Of a stretch of DNA of 64,000 nt, positions 1 through 13,700 are shown piece after piece. The DNA is from Girardinichthys multiradiatus (lineage: Eukaryota > Chordata > Actinopteri > Cyprinodontiformes > Goodeidae). Under the pieces are notes generated by a model. The model made no database searches. It saw nothing but the letters and a program-made list of their open reading frames with translations, and had not been told where the DNA came from. The translations under genes and the position numbers were made by a program. Every line of letters starts with the position of its first letter. Within the stretch, counting starts at the first letter, position 1. The DNA is taken from the NCBI RefSeq assembly GCF_021462225.1, contig NC_061798.1, positions 20,234,820 to 20,298,819 on the forward strand, given 5' to 3'.

Positions 1-615
1 GAGGACTTTGAGAAAATGGTCACAGGAAGCTGAAGAAGCTCTGCAAGGTTGCTTTGAGGCTACAGAATGGGCCGCACTGTGCCAGCCACATGGAGAGGAC
101 ATCAATGCCATGACTGAGTGTGTAACCGACTATATAAACTTCTGTGTGGATAACATCATCCCCACCAGAACCGTGAGATGCTTCCCCAATAACAAACCTT
201 GGATCACCAGTGACCTGAAGGACCTGCTTAACAAGAAAAAAGAGCCTTCAGAGAGGGAGACAGAGAATTATTGAGGAGTTTACAGAAGCAACTTAAAGTC
301 AAGATAAGAGACAGCAAGGAGGTGTACAAGAAGAAGCTGGAGAGCAAGCTCCAGCAAAACAATATCAGAGATTTGTGGACAGGGATGAAGAAGATCACAG
401 GCTTCAAGCAGAAGGATGATCAGACCGATGGAGGTCTGGACAGAGCCAATGAACTGAACTTATTCTTCAATAAGTTCAGTTCAGAAAGAATATCAGCATC
501 CTCCTCTCCTGCTCACAGCCAAACAGACATCCCACCCTCCTTTGACCCACAGGACCCACAGATGTCCAGTAACACCTCACATTTTTTATCTTCCACCTCA
601 GCCCTAGACCCTTCT
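1..615 (+). mobile_element. LINE fragment: endonuclease-RT linker region (L2/CR1-like), cut by window edge
   Basis: Translated plus-strand frames (8-274, then 271-747 after a frame change) give the linker that lies between endonuclease and reverse transcriptase in L2/CR1/Rex-type non-LTR retrotransposons, including NNKPWITSDLKDLLN and IRDLWTGMKKITG. The copy runs in from the left edge, so its endonuclease part is outside the window. It ends near 615, where a minus-strand LINE copy begins. The reading frame is broken, so it is a dead copy. The clade call is by recall of motif style only. Confidence 0.7.
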
Positions 616-619
616 ACAG

Positions 620-2490
620 AGATGATGGTTCCCAGGAAGCGGAAAGATTCCACAGTGTCAATTGTGGAGTCACAGAGGGTGATGGGGGCAGGTGGGGGTG
701 GGTTCTGCATGAAGTCCACAACCACTCCACTGTCTTTAAAGCTTTGAGCTCAAGGTTGTTCTGGCTGCACCAGTCCAACAGATGGTCCACCTCTCATCTG
801 TACGCGGACTCGTCACCATCAGAGATGAGTCCGATCAGAGTGGTATCGTCCGCAAACTTCAGAAGCTTGACAGACTAGTGACTGGAGGTGCAGCTGTTGG
901 TGTACAGGGAGAAGAGCAGAGGAGAGAGAACACAGCCTTGGGGGGAACCGGTGCTGATGGTCAGGGAGTCAGAGAAATGCTTCCCCAGCCTCACGCGCTG
1001 CTTCCTGTCAGACAGGAAGTCAGTGATCCACCTGCAGGTGGAGTCGGGCACACTCAGCTGGGAGAGCTTCTCCTGGAGCAGAGCTCGGAAGATGGTGCTG
1101 AAGGCAGAGCTGAAATCCGCAAACAGGATCCTGGCGTAGGTTCCTGTGGAGTCCAGGTGCCGGAGGATGAAGTGAAGGGCTAGGTTGACTGCATCATCTA
1201 CAGACCTGTTGGCTCTGTAGGCAAACTGCAGGGGGTCCAGGAGGGGGTCGGTGATGTCTTTTAGGTGTGAGAGCACAAGGCGCTCAAAGGACTTCATCAC
1301 CACAGAGGTCAGGGCAACGGGTCTGAAGTCATTAAGCCCTGTGGTCCTTGGCTTCTTGAGAACAGGAACGATGGAGGAGGACTTGAAGCAGGCTGGCACA
1401 TGACATGTCTCCAGTGAGGTGTTAAAAATGTCTGTGAAGACTGGAGACAGCTGATCAGCGCAGTGCTTCAGGCTGGCTGATGAGACAGAATCCAGTCCAG
1501 CAGCTTTCTGGGGGTTCTGTCTCCTGAAGAGTTTGTTGACGTCCCTCTGTATGCAGGAATCAGGTGGACCATGATGTGGTCGGATTGGCCCAGTGCAGCA
1601 CGTGGGATGGCGTGATAAGCGTCTCTGATGGTGGTGTAACAGTGATCCAGAATGTTGTCCTCTCTGGTCGGACATTTAATAAACTGTCTATATTTGGGGA
1701 GTTCGTGGGTCAGATTACCTTTGTTAAAGTCACCAGTGACGATTACTAAGGAGTCCGGGTTGGTCCGCTCCACACTCAGTATCTGGTCGGCGAGCATGCA
1801 CTGTGCGACCTGCACGTTAGCTTGCAGCGGGATGTAAACACCGACCACGATGAACGAAGCGAACTCACGGGTGGAATAGAAAGGCTTACAGTTTATGATG
1901 AAGGATTCCAGGTCTGGAGAACAGTGCTGCTGAATCACTGTCACGTCGTTGCACCAACCACTGTTGAGGTAGAAACAGATTCCTCCACCTTTCGCTTTGC
2001 CGGAGAATTTCGTGACTCTGTCTGCTCTGTAGAGCTGGAATCCTGCCAGCTGCTGTATTAATCCACACAGCCACGTCTCCGTGAAGCACAAAACTGCCGA
2101 TGAATAAAAGTCCCTGTTTTTCCCCAACAGCAGTTGTAGTTCCTCAATTTTGTTGGGAAGTGAGCGAACGTTAGAGAGAAATATTCCAGGTAACGGTGTT
2201 CGTAGTCCACGCTGGCGAAGACGTTCCAGCACCCCAGCCCGTTTCCCTCTCTTCCGGCGTTTCACCGCGTGAGCAAAGGTGAGCGGAACCTTTGACCAGA
2301 ATGTCCAAAAATTCCAGAGCAGTAGGCAGAAAAGTTGGAAATAACTCCTCTGGTGTAGTAGCCCTGATGTTCATGAGTTCTTCTCTGGTGAGAGAGCTCC
2401 AGGTACCATCACAGAAGACCGTTTTAAAGCAAAAAACAAAACAAAACAATGCGCACCAACACGCCGAGGCGACCATCTGCGGCGCCATCT
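620..2490 (-). mobile_element. LINE fragment: AP-type endonuclease plus reverse transcriptase, internally deleted
   Basis: Minus-strand reading from 2488 gives an ORF1-end/leader segment, then an endonuclease domain (2265 to about 1560; motifs [35 protein letters not shown]). This is followed directly by reverse transcriptase (about 1540 to 640; [49 protein letters not shown] further on). The linker normally found between the two domains is missing at about 1550. An in-frame stop follows the SPQG block near 872, before the FADD motif, and a frame change separates endonuclease from RT. Non-functional copy. Confidence 0.8.
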
Positions 2491-2519
2491 TTCCTAAAGA
2501 AGGCGATCAATGACTTTTG

Positions 2520-2846
2520 ACCTGGTAGGCTGCAGTGTATATCAGGAGATATTGGAATGTTGTTCGTGCACTGTTCAGTAAAAAAGCATTAGCAACAAAA
2601 TGTGTGTGTTACTGAAAACGTACATATATTTAAAGGTAGCATTTGCAATATGCATTTCTTTATATCACCATACAGATTAAGTTAAAAATTCCTCACGTGT
2701 AAAATCTTTCTGTGTAAATCATATTCCAACGTAGGACACCCGCGGCTTAACATCCGGTGTGGCCTGTACAAGTACAAAATGGGTTTTCTTTCTAAAATTA
2801 GGGCATGCGGCTTTTAATCAGGTGCGCTCTGTATTCCGGAATTTAC

Positions 2847-2906
<60 letters not shown>

Positions 2907-4715
2907 TCCTCCATGTCAGTTTCCGGTGCTGTACCCTTGTCGCTCTATTGTGTATTGCTTTGTTGAGACTGTGTCACAATCTGAATTTTTCAAGGCCGTT
3001 CACCAACTTAAATTTGCACTTTGCCCCATGGACAGTGTCCAGCCTGCATTCTTAAAAAATGTTTTTCATTGGTGGGTTGGGACTGTTTTGTCCTGGTCCA
3101 ACTCAGGTTAGAGGACTCATTTGGACCAGGTGGACTCCTCTATTTTTGTTTGAGGCCCTCTGGATGGGGACAGGGGTTGTTGGGGGTCAGGCCGGGTCAT
3201 TTGGGTTCTGGAAGTGCTGACCCCAGTCTGGACAGGTGGTTTTATTGAAAATCAAAAGGTGGCAGAAATTCTGGAATGCTGGCAGGTTGACTCACGAACC
3301 ACTGAAACTGAGAGTGGAGGGTTAGTGATATAATCACAAGGTTATGGCTTTAAATCAGATGAGGGAAAAAGAAAATCAGCCTCCCTCCAGCGGAGCTTAG
3401 TTCCTGAGTGTGTCGGAGACTCCAGCCACCAGGAGCAAAGGAGAAGCCCTAAGGATTGCTCATTCCAGGTTTGGTACATAGAAAATCCACAGGGTTAAAA
3501 AATCTAGTTCAAATAAGCAAGACTTAGTCAGGGGACAGGTGGAAGTTGTTGTCAAAAAGACAGATAATGAACAATCATGAGAAGGGCAGGCAGAAGGTAA
3601 GAGTCGATAATCATGTCCAGATTCGAAAACCAGGAAGTAAGAGTAAGATCAAGGGGCAAGACCAGACGCAAGAATCCAAAGGACAAAATTAGATCATAAA
3701 CATGAGTTTGTTCTCAGGCATGGAGGAAACGCTGCATGTACAGTATTAACTTGCACAAGGCCTTCGATAATCTGTCGAGGAGTCTACAAGCAACGTTTTG
3801 GTGCATTACTGCCACCAACTGGAATGAAGTGTGGATCGTGATTCTAAATTGCTACATTTATTTATTAACTAGATATTTATATTTACAAAATATTATATAT
3901 AAATATATATATAAATTTATATATATATAAAACTATATTAACTATATTCCATTCATTAACTTAGTCTTTTTAAGGTTTCTCAACAAAAAAGAATAACATT
4001 GCAAACTAAAAACTTTGTCCAGATAACTGATGTTTTTGAGATAATTCAAAATCATTTATAACCCTTTATAATTTTATCTACTGTCCAGCCAAAATATTTT
4101 GATTTCTTCTTTTCTTTACCCAGCATGGTTTTGAAATCTCTTGAAATGGATGATCTTAATTATGACACCTCTAAACTAAACCAGTATGTAGAAAGTATTC
4201 TTTTTTCCTTCTAAAATAAAGTCTTTATTTTATTTAGAGAAATTTTTAATCCCCATCTAAAAGACCGATCTTCTATTTTATTAATTGCTTCTTGTATATT
4301 TTAAAAATGAAATTTACATGTTTACTCTTCTTCCAGATTGCTCCTTCATCATCAAATAATAATTCCATTTTCCAAATATTCAAACATATAATAAAAACAA
4401 CCAATGGAATCACTATACTTATCTAGGATGTACCATTCTCAAGGCAAAAACTCCTTGAAAAGTTTTGTCATGTTCTTACTTTCATTGATTGTAAATGTAA
4501 AAAATATTTTAACCAACAAAACATTAAACCATCTTCCTTTGAAAAAAACTTCCTTCCACACCATATCATAAACTTTCTCTATGTCAGCCACCACATTCTT
4601 GATTTACTTGTGCCTTTCTGAGTTCATGTTTCAAACATAAAACAGGGACCATGGTATTTCTACCTTTTTTAAAACCACTTTGAAATTTTGACACACTGTA
4701 TACTCTCTCTTTTCT
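2520..4715. other. AT-rich intergenic stretch, no gene seen
   Basis: There is no convincing coding region. It contains a TA/GA microsatellite near 2850-2906 and a segment at about 3470-3720 whose base composition and phrasing resemble decayed LTR DNA. The rest is AT-rich sequence of unknown origin. Confidence 0.5.
2850..2906. repeat. (TA)n(GA)n compound microsatellite
   Basis: About 16 TA units run directly into about 12 GA units. Confidence 0.95.
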
Positions 4716-4718
4716 ATA

Positions 4719-4800
4719 AAGTCAAGTCAAGTCAAGTTTATTTATATAGCGCTTTTCAGCAAAAAGGCACTCAAAGCGCTGTACATGAGGAAAAACATTA
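4719..4800 (+). repeat. Dispersed fish repeat with caagt/agcgctt motif (SINE or LINE tail type)
   Basis: Repeats of CAAGT lead into TTTATTTATATAGCGCTTTT and a second AGCGCT. This is the stereotyped end shared by many fish SINE/LINE tails. The exact family is not assigned. Confidence 0.5.
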
Positions 4801-4819
4801 CAAGGATAGAGAAAATCAA

Positions 4820-5955
4820 ACACAGAAAAACAAATCAAATGACATTAATAATCCTTGGGAGTTTACTGGTAAGTTGGTTACTGGTTCTAATCCAATCTTT
4901 CTAATAGAGGCAATTAGCTCATTAAGTCCTCTGTGGTAAGGAAATCATCTGGTGCTAGAAGAAAAATGATAATATTAATCCTTGAGGTTGATGGTATGAG
5001 CCAGTTGTTGTCCCATCATTTAAATAAGGTGGGTCACTGGTATAAAACAGTTTTAGTCCAAACTTTTTAAATACTAATAATGTTTGGCTCTCACTGGTAT
5101 GATATAGTTGTAATACAATCCTTTTAAGAAATCTAAAATTCTAAATTACTAAAGCACTTTACATATACATTATGTGAAGGTAAAGCTATTGTTACACAAC
5201 TCACTGAGAAAGGTGTAGAGCGAGCTCTTTGTTGCAGCACCATCAGCGTACAGCAGACAGAGCACTACATTGTCTTCACAAGTATATCCACTTTCAGACT
5301 TATTACATGTTTTCACTTGTTTTTTTGACAAAACGTCTGTGGGCTACACTGCCACCTTTTGGAATCTGTGCATAATTACATGATGAACTTTATCCATTGT
5401 TTTTAATTCTCATTAATGCAACCAATTAATCATTATGTGCATTAGCAGTTTTATACTGTTTTAACAATTCACTCATTCATTCAAGTACTAAAATTCTCCC
5501 CTGCTAAATAAATGTTGTCCTTAATGTTTGCTAACACATCGGAACATAAACGGGATTAAGATTAAATTCAAAACATACATTGTGATAAACTCATAAAATG
5601 TAATAACCCAAAAACAAAAAGGAAATGCTATTAACTTCTTAAGCCAGACCGGCCTGGCAACGACTATTTAACGAATAAGTTACAGTGTTTCTTATTTCCA
5701 GCTATTTTTCATTACATGTCTGCTATTTCATCATTGTTTTAGTTATTTAATGTTTGCAAATACTCCTGTGTAGGACATATGTTGTGTAGAAAATCTGTAA
5801 ACAATCCCCCAAATGCTGCATGATTGTTTGTGTGAGACAGATTCAAGGCTTCATTATTTTCAGTTTGATTCAGAATCAGTCACTATCATCTTTACTGGCC
5901 AGGTTTGTGTCACACACAAGGAATTTGACTTAGGTTTCCACAACCACATGTTTCC
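4820..5955. other. AT-rich intergenic stretch, nothing recognised
   Basis: No ORF with family resemblance, no clear repeat ends. Confidence 0.4.
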
Positions 5956-5958
5956 ATC

Positions 5959-6540
5959 ATGGCAAAAAAAGTTGAGATGATAGAGGAGTATAAATACCTC
6001 AGTGTTCACCTGGACAACAGACTAGAGTGGAGATGCAACTGTGAAGCCATCTACAAGAAGGGACAGAGCAGACTGTACTTCTTGAGGAAGCTTAGGTCCT
6101 TTGGTGTTTGCAGGAAGATGCTGCATATCTTCTATAAGTCTGTTGTGGAAAGTGTGATCTCTTCTGCCATCATCTGCTGGGGAAGCAGCATCAGAGCCAG
6201 GGACTGAAAAAAGCTCAACAAGCTGATAAAAAAGGCTGGTTCTGTTCTGGGGACTCCTCTGGAACCTCTGGAGATCATTGTGCAAAGAAGGATTCTTCAT
6301 AAAACGAACATTATGGAGAACCCTGAGTATCCTCTTCATGAGACTGTCCCACAACAACAGTGTCTTCAGTCAGAGGCTTCTTCAGATCTGCTGTAAGACA
6401 GACAGCTACAGGAGATCCTTCCTGTCCACAGCCATCAGCATCTACAACGGCTCTTTGAAGAAACCTGCATAATATGAGCTACAACAACATTTAATTTCTC
6501 TTTGGGATGAAGAAAATATTTTCGAATTGAATTGAATTTA
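5959..6540 (+). mobile_element. LINE 3' end (RT C-terminal region and tail)
   Basis: Translation from 5959 gives the region after the RT palm in L2/Rex-type LINEs (FRLG-type segment followed by GQSRLYFLRKLRSFGVC and VVESVISSAIICWGSS). After the stop at 6205 the same domain continues in broken frames to about 6470. The copy ends in short tandem ATTGA-type units near 6525-6540, as expected for an L2-style 3' tail. It is 5'-truncated and dead. Confidence 0.75.
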
Positions 6541-6544
6541 AAAG

Positions 6545-7765
6545 AAAACATCTGTGGGCTTCACTGCCATCTTTTGGAATCGGTGTATAATAACATAATA
6601 AATTTTTCCATTGTTTTTAACTCTTATAATGCAACCATTGAATTATTATTAATATGTGCATTAGCAGTTTTATAATGTTTTAACAATTAAAACAACGGAA
6701 GTGCTACACGATTGGCCTATAATCCGATGGATTTTAAAACTCTTTTCCTGGTTTTAGAACTGGCACAGTCATTGCTTCTTTCCAGGCTTTGAGTAAACAA
6801 CCTTCTTCCATGACATTGTTTTAAAATTCCAAGGAAACCTTTTTAGATATTTTACTATGCTGACTAATCATAATGTAAGAAATTGGATTTTTCCTGGGAC
6901 ATGAGTTCTGATTTCCTGAGAGCGTTGTATAGATTTGTAATAGAAAAAGGATCATTTAATAATTCATTGCTATTTACATTGTCTCCTAACAAATGAAAGT
7001 TTTTGCTGATCATGCAGTCTCTTCCTCTTTGTCCTTCTATACTTACATTACAAGCTCCGTGAACAAAATTCTGCTAAAATCTCCTACTCTGTTATAGCAA
7101 TTACATCTCCATCCTTCAGAACAGATTCTCCTTTAAATTCCATTCATTCTTTCTCTCATTCCCCAATTTTTTTAAATTTACGTTTCTCCACCTACTGAAT
7201 TACAAACATTTCCCCGATAAATCTTTATTTTATTTTTTACTGTTCTTTTAACAAGAACCTGTAACCTTTTATGTATAGTAAAATTCAGAAAGTTTTTATT
7301 TCTTTTTAACAAAAATTTAAACAAAAATTCATTAAAATATTATTTTGTCCACCATGGTGCTGTTTTCTTTTTACAGTTTCTTTTTTTGTCCTTTATACTG
7401 CTTGCAGGTTGCTCCTAAAAGGGCTTCACAAATAAAAAACATTTAAATTATCTACATTCACATCAATATTAACTTTTTGCATTCCTTCATCCTTTTATAT
7501 TTTTCCCAATCTGCGCTTTTAAAAATCAAACTTTCTACACCTTAATTATAATATTTTTCTATCTGCAGACCCGTTTCAGTTAGTATCGGATAGTAATGAC
7601 TTACAATTTTTCTTGCTGCAACAAATTACTTTTCCTTCACAAATTTTAATAATTTCCTCAATTTCATCTTTTCTTTTCTTTTTTTTTAACCACGTCCTGT
7701 CTGGCAGAGTAGCGCTCAGAATTGTTGTCTGAGTGCCAAGAAAACCTCAACAGATTTACTTTCAC
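6545..7765. other. AT-rich intergenic stretch, nothing recognised
   Basis: No supported gene. About 5330-5470 and 6545-6690 contain similar phrases (for example CTGTGGGCT.CACTGCCA), which suggests two copies of the same unnamed repeat flanking the LINE tail. Confidence 0.4.
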
Positions 7766-8045
7766 AAGTGGAGCATTACAATTAACGCTTTAAAGCTGCT
7801 TGATATTTATTAAAAGGCAATTTTATTAGAAACTGCTAGAACTGGGTTATTTCAGTTGTTACGGACATGGAGACAAAAATGACAAGGAAAAAAAAGAAGC
7901 ACGAAAGAGAGAAAGGGGGGCAAAAAGGAAAAGGGGCGAGAAGGAGAAAAGAATGAAGGAAAGAAAGAAGGATGAAGAGAATACAAGATAACACCCTGCT
8001 TGCTTCTACACCTGCAGAAATGTACATATTAACAGCTTTTTTACA
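7765..8045 (+). repeat. Dispersed repeat, inverted partner of 35640-35905
   Basis: The segment contains a purine-rich stretch and the phrase AACACCCTGCTTGCTTCTAC. This and the preceding GGAGCATTAC..GCTTTAA..GCTTGATATTTAT phrase both recur in reverse complement at 35640-35905. It is a mobile repeat of unknown class. Confidence 0.65.
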
Positions 8046-8134
8046 GAAAAGTGTACTTATCAATGCAAGATGTATTTAGTGGTAAATGCGACTCAATATA
8101 CAACATTTGTGTATCTGTTAACACCTGAATCTAA

Positions 8135-8430
8135 ACCCACAGGTTAGATTCAGTGGGACCTGTCCTCCTAGACCTGGGACAGACACGGAGGAGATCTGAG
8201 CCATAAACATCCGAAGGCCCCCCAGAGCACAGGAACCCCAGGAGAACCACCGCCGGGACTACCGAACCCCCCAGAGAAGAGCAGGGAAGAGTTCCAGGGG
8301 AACATCCCAACAGCCACAGTGCAGAAGCCCCAGGGAGCTGCAGCGGCGAGCACACAGGCCCCGCCGGCAGCCATCTACACCAGAGCAGATCCAGCCATGG
8401 ACCCAGAGACCCGAGACCCTGGGACACATC
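8135..8430. other. GC-rich block in AT-rich surroundings
   Basis: About 300 bases are markedly GC-rich (CCCCCCAGAGCACAGGAACC style). The minus-strand ORFs across it are low-complexity and do not resemble a family. Probably a fragment of a mobile-element leader. Confidence 0.4.
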
Positions 8431-8449
8431 AGTTACCTCAATTTCATCT

Positions 8450-9600
8450 AAATAAAGTTTTTGTGCATGGATTATAAAAGCTAAATATTTTAATATTGTC
8501 ATTTTCTATCCACATTTCTACAGCTATCCATTCTCACTTCTTTCCCTTTCCTTAAAATCTGTATTGTATATTGTTTTATAAATATTACACAACCTCCTCC
8601 ACTTACCTGTTCCCCTTCTCTTTGAATACTATCATTAATTGAATATTATCAGGTTTACTTTTCAAATAAATTACATATCCTTTAAATTCTTAACCTTTTG
8701 CTATTAAGCTCCTTGCATTCCATTGAAGAATAATCATTATATTCCTCCTCCCACAGTATTCCCATCTGTCTCAAGACTTTTGTTTTTAATTCCCAAGATA
8801 GATCCCTTACAGCTAGGAATTTTTCTGCACCTTTCACCATAGTTTAGATTTTTTTTCTGTTTCAATTGATCGGTGCAATTAATAAAATAAGCTATGGATA
8901 GACTTAACTTATCCATTGTCATTTCCATTCCAGACATTCCTCTTTGACCTGGCCCAGTTCTTGCTTTCAGGGACATTTCTGGACTTCTTTGAACAGCTTT
9001 TTTTTCTTGCACTTTCTTTACTGCCTTTACACAGCTGATGTTTGAAACTGTTTTTATCTGTTGTATTTCTGCTGCTCTTTTTCTTGACTGACATCCTTCA
9101 TATGTGACACTATGCTGACCTCCACAGTTACAACACTTTGCCTGTACATCAGCCCTAAGTCATCATACTTATAGTCTCCTTCACATTTGGCACACCTTTG
9201 GTTCCTTTTGCACACCAACACAATGCAACCATCTTGTAACAGCGCAAAGAAGGAGAGATGTAAGGCTTGACAAGAAAACTCATTTATCCTATTCTAATTT
9301 TATCAGGAAGAAGAATATAAAGTACCCCTGAAATTGGATTTGTTTTAAGGAAATGGTACAACATTAAGACTTGATTATCAAAGTAAAATGATTGATAATG
9401 AGTAAAAAAGCTTAATGTAAAGGTTAGTTTGAAACACAGGGTTTTGAATTAAGTTAAATTAATGAAATTAACATCTAAATAAATTTGCAAACTAACTGCT
9501 GGAAAAATAAATAAAAACATGTACAAACATACAAATAATAATTCAAAAGATCCAGCTAGTGTTTAGACAAAGAAAACAAAAAAGTTTTAATTCCAACACC
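8450..9600. other. AT-rich intergenic stretch downstream of lipoxygenase gene 1
   Basis: No gene seen. A short Cys-containing segment near 9100-9240 could be the relic of a LINE ORF1 zinc knuckle, but frames are broken. Confidence 0.35.
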
Positions 9601-9610
9601 AATTAGAAGG

Positions 9611-9616
9611 TTTATT
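9611..9616 (-). terminator. Polyadenylation signal of lipoxygenase gene 1
   Basis: The minus strand reads AATCAATAAACC. The same context (AATCAATAAACC) is found downstream of gene 2 at 52183-52188, so the signal is shared between paralogs. This gives a 3' UTR of about 1.1 kb. A second AATAAA at about 10262-10267 is a possible nearer alternative. Confidence 0.55.
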
Positions 9617-10704
9617 GATTTAGTTTGACAATACATTTATATTGCTTGCAAATCAAATATCTTTGACATTGTTCAAAAATTATGGTTGTGTGCCATAATA
9701 TGTATTACATCTTTTGGTATCTAACATTTTACACAAACAGTCATCCAAATATCTTATCCCCATAAAAATTTTAACTTTTTAAAAAGTCAACATAAAAGGT
9801 TACAGAGAAACTTTGGTCATTAGCAAAGCTTATAACAAATGTAAATCCACCACCCATAACAATATAACCAATGATGAATAAACCCACACAGGATATGTAT
9901 GGAAATTGATTGAACAAAGTAAAGAGAATAACGTTTTGTTGTTAAAATGCAAAATGTTATGCTGGAAACAACTGATTTCTGTCCTATCATTTATTTTGAT
10001 ATTGTTTAACACTTCCCACCTGACTAATCATTTTTGAAGACAAGCCAAAAAACAAACAAAAAAAAGCACAGCTGCATTCATATATGTATGAAAGACACAA
10101 CCCCGACAATTCAGCCCTGAAATGGTTAATAAGTACATGGAAATGTGATGTTTGAAATCTGTGGAGGAAGAAAGTGTAACTAACACCCCAGCATAACATC
10201 CACAGGCTAGAAGTATCTGTTAGTCACTGTGAGACCCCAGGACAACCAAAGATGTTCATTGTTTATTCTCTAAACAGAGAAGCCCTACTGATCAAAGAGG
10301 AGCCTACTATATATCACATGTATTTGAGCTGTTTTGGTTATTAAGTGCACAATGTGACTCTGCAATAATTGCACAAGGAAAATAAAGCATATTTGCACTT
10401 AAACAAGCAAAATAAAATCAAAAAGCACACACTCTGAGATGTCAAGTATGACTTCAATGTTTTTCCAAAGATGTTCTACAGTACTGTACCTCATTTTGGT
10501 AGTCTTGATTTTCTAATCCAAAGAACCTTAACTGATGATCCGTACAGAACAACCATGCTTTATGATGTTAATAAAGATCCCAATAGTTTCCTTTTTGCCC
10601 CATGAAAGATTAGTAAAAATTAAAACATATATTTCCTCCTTATATTTTTTTTTTGTGAATCAGTATCTGAATTTGGTAAAAAAGGAGGTCATATCAGCTG
10701 ATTT

Positions 10705-13700
10705 TCAAATGGCCACACTATTTTCTACCTCTGCTGGATCCATGTATTTGTATGGGACATCCAGTTTCTTGTTTCTCTCCTTGATAACTTCACTCAACTC
10801 TTTCAGCCCTTCTTGGAATTTGTGTATCAGCCTGCGGGGTTCCTCCTCAGTGAAGTGGTCCTCTGGGTAAGTGCCAAAAGGGACCTGATGACATAATTGA
10901 AACACTTAAAATATTTTCTACTGACATTTGAATATTTGTCAATTAACAACTGAAATTAATACATAGAAACGTAAGAAGGTATCTGCATGTATTTCTGCAT
11001 CTCTAAACTTTGTTTTGCTTTTCACTTGTATAGTATATAAATGTTCTTTATAAATTTTAACTTTAGCCTAGAACAACCTGATATAATGAAATGGAAGATT
11101 TATTTTAAAATATACTGAACACTATCCTCTGCATTATATTGTTCCATCTTAAGAGCTGGAAAATAATAGACTAACCAACAAAATCAGTGTATTTTACACA
11201 TCATTACAAAGTATGAATTGGAAAGTTTGTTAAGGTTTTCCTACTTACAAAGTCACTGAACTTCCGAGTCAGCAAGTACAACATGTCCAGGGCTTTGATA
11301 GTTGTGCTTATGTCTGGCAGTGCCGACAGTATCGTGGCCTCAGTTGCTTCGTTCTTTTTGGTCGGTGGGGGACATCGAATGGAACTTGGCAGGTTGGGCA
11401 TCCAGCCACCGAAGTCAAACTGGGGTGAACAAATAACTGATCAGAAGGTTTAAAAGAATACCACAAATAAAAAATCAAACAGTTTGTTGGGTTAATTACT
11501 TTTTTTAATTTTTATTAAGCAATAATGCAGCACCAGCCTATTTGTAGTTCCATCAAACAATTGGAGCAAAGTATGTGGGATAGTTACACACAATAATCTA
11601 AACCAGAATGAAGAATAATTACACAACATTTAATTGTACACTAACAAACACATTTTGGGCTTACTGGCTTGGCAAATTCTTATTACAGAAAACACAAATA
11701 CTTGAAACATTTTCTAACAGTTTGTCAGCATTTGTTGAGTACCGTATTATAAAGTGTATATAAATAAAATGTATAAATACGCATAGTTCACTTTGGGTTT
11801 TGTTTTGCTAAACTGCATCCATCAAGGATAAAACAATTTCAAAATCTCTACAAGGTAGTCAAACAAAATAGAACAGCTGAGCAGATTTTGTCTGTAAAAC
11901 ACAAAACTTCACCTGTCCAGAGTTCACAGCAGCATGCTGGACCGAGCCAGTGAAGATCACCATAGTGGCGAACTTGACCAGCTCCTTCACTGTGGTAAAT
12001 CTCTGTGGGATTCCTGATAAGTAAAAACAAAACGATTCAAGAGTGTATGATATTTGCAACAATATGTGCCTTCTCTAGATGCAGGTCATGTAAAAAGTTT
12101 ACATACGCTAACATTTGTCATTATTATCATCATTCAGTTTGGGCTTTTAGTTTTATTTCAAACAATTTTTCCAGGTTGGCGTGAGTGTGCAACAAACAAC
12201 ATGAATACATTTTTTACACCCTCAACCACAATACTTGAGGCTTTTTAATGGTTATATCAATGAGTCCCTGGTAGCATTCTAGCTCAATATATATTCACTG
12301 TTCTTTGCAAAAATTGATGAGTGCATTTAAACGGTTTGGTTTTATAAGGCATGTCCTCCTTTTCAATTTTCAACAGTGTTGAGGTTATGGCCCCTCCAGG
12401 AGCTTACTGTCAGCGTACTTTATCTATTCAAAGACAGTTTTGTTGTACGTTTTCAATGACCTAATTGTGTCCAAGCCTCTTGACACAAACTGTTAGTGTC
12501 AATTGAAAGGAAATATTCACATGGACAATTCAAAGACTAAATCAAAGACAGCTAGACTAAATGAACTATCAAATCTGCAAAGAAGAGACATGACACAGGG
12601 CCCCAAACAATTAGACTCTTGCCCTTGTATATTCTGATTTAAGTAGAACGTTGGGTTAACAGGATGAAAACCTACCTGATTTTGCTCGGCAAAGGAATCC
12701 ATGTTCAAAAATGTCCCCTATCCACTTCTGCAGTTCAGGGTCTCGTTCGACGTCATAGTCGCTCTTGTAGTAGTTCATTAGGATTCCTTCGACAAAGCTT
12801 TTGCAGATGGAGGATGGCATTATTTGAAACAGATTCATATTACATTACAGACATACCCCGCAGTTAATTACAACACATATTTTTACAATACAGTAAATCA
12901 AGGTAATATAAATGAACATAGAAACTGAAGAAAATCCCTTGTTCATTTTTCACTTAAAATGTAATAAAAAGGTAATTTCTGGTGAGGAATAAATTAAGAC
13001 ACTTCACACTATCATGGTATTTAATACTTTGAAATTGAAATTGTGGTATAGTTATTTTGTGTTTAATATACTTTGTTCTCATTTGACTGTGCAATCTAAA
13101 CACTTTTAGTTTTCAGTTGAACTATTTATTTTTATTCTCTTTAATTGTTTATGTTTGTTAATTATTTAATTGCCTTTATGCCACTGTGTTGTACTTTTTT
13201 TTCATGTACAGCACTTTGAATTGTCTTGCTACTGAAATGTTCTATATAAATAAGCTTGCCTTGCCTTGTGGTTTTGTCACTCTGTGCATTTAATTTTCAG
13301 TTCACATCCTATTAATTTTGAGAGACACGGTGCTTGTGTTCTGTATTTGAAATATCTCCATGTTGTATTTGGATTCTGATTCTGGTCATTCCCAGGTTGG
13401 GTAGAGTTTTATTTCAAGTTTGTACTCCTTTCTGGTTTCTGACTTACATAATATTGCCAAAAGTATTGGGTCACACCACTAAACCAATGAATTCTGGTGT
13501 TACAATCATTTCCATGGCGGCAGGTGTATTAGGTTTGGCGTGGAGAAACGTGACTGGCCTCCACAGAGTCCTGACCTCAACTTTCTTGAACACCTTTGAG
13601 ATGAATTAGAGCAGAGGCTGTAGATCTGTTTTTTCCATCCAACTATGAACACATTCCTAAATCTTGTAGAAGATGTTTACAGAATAATTAAAGTTAATAT

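Noticed and set aside
8131..8502. 123-residue minus ORF in the GC-rich block
   Set aside because: Low-complexity composition and no recognisable domain.
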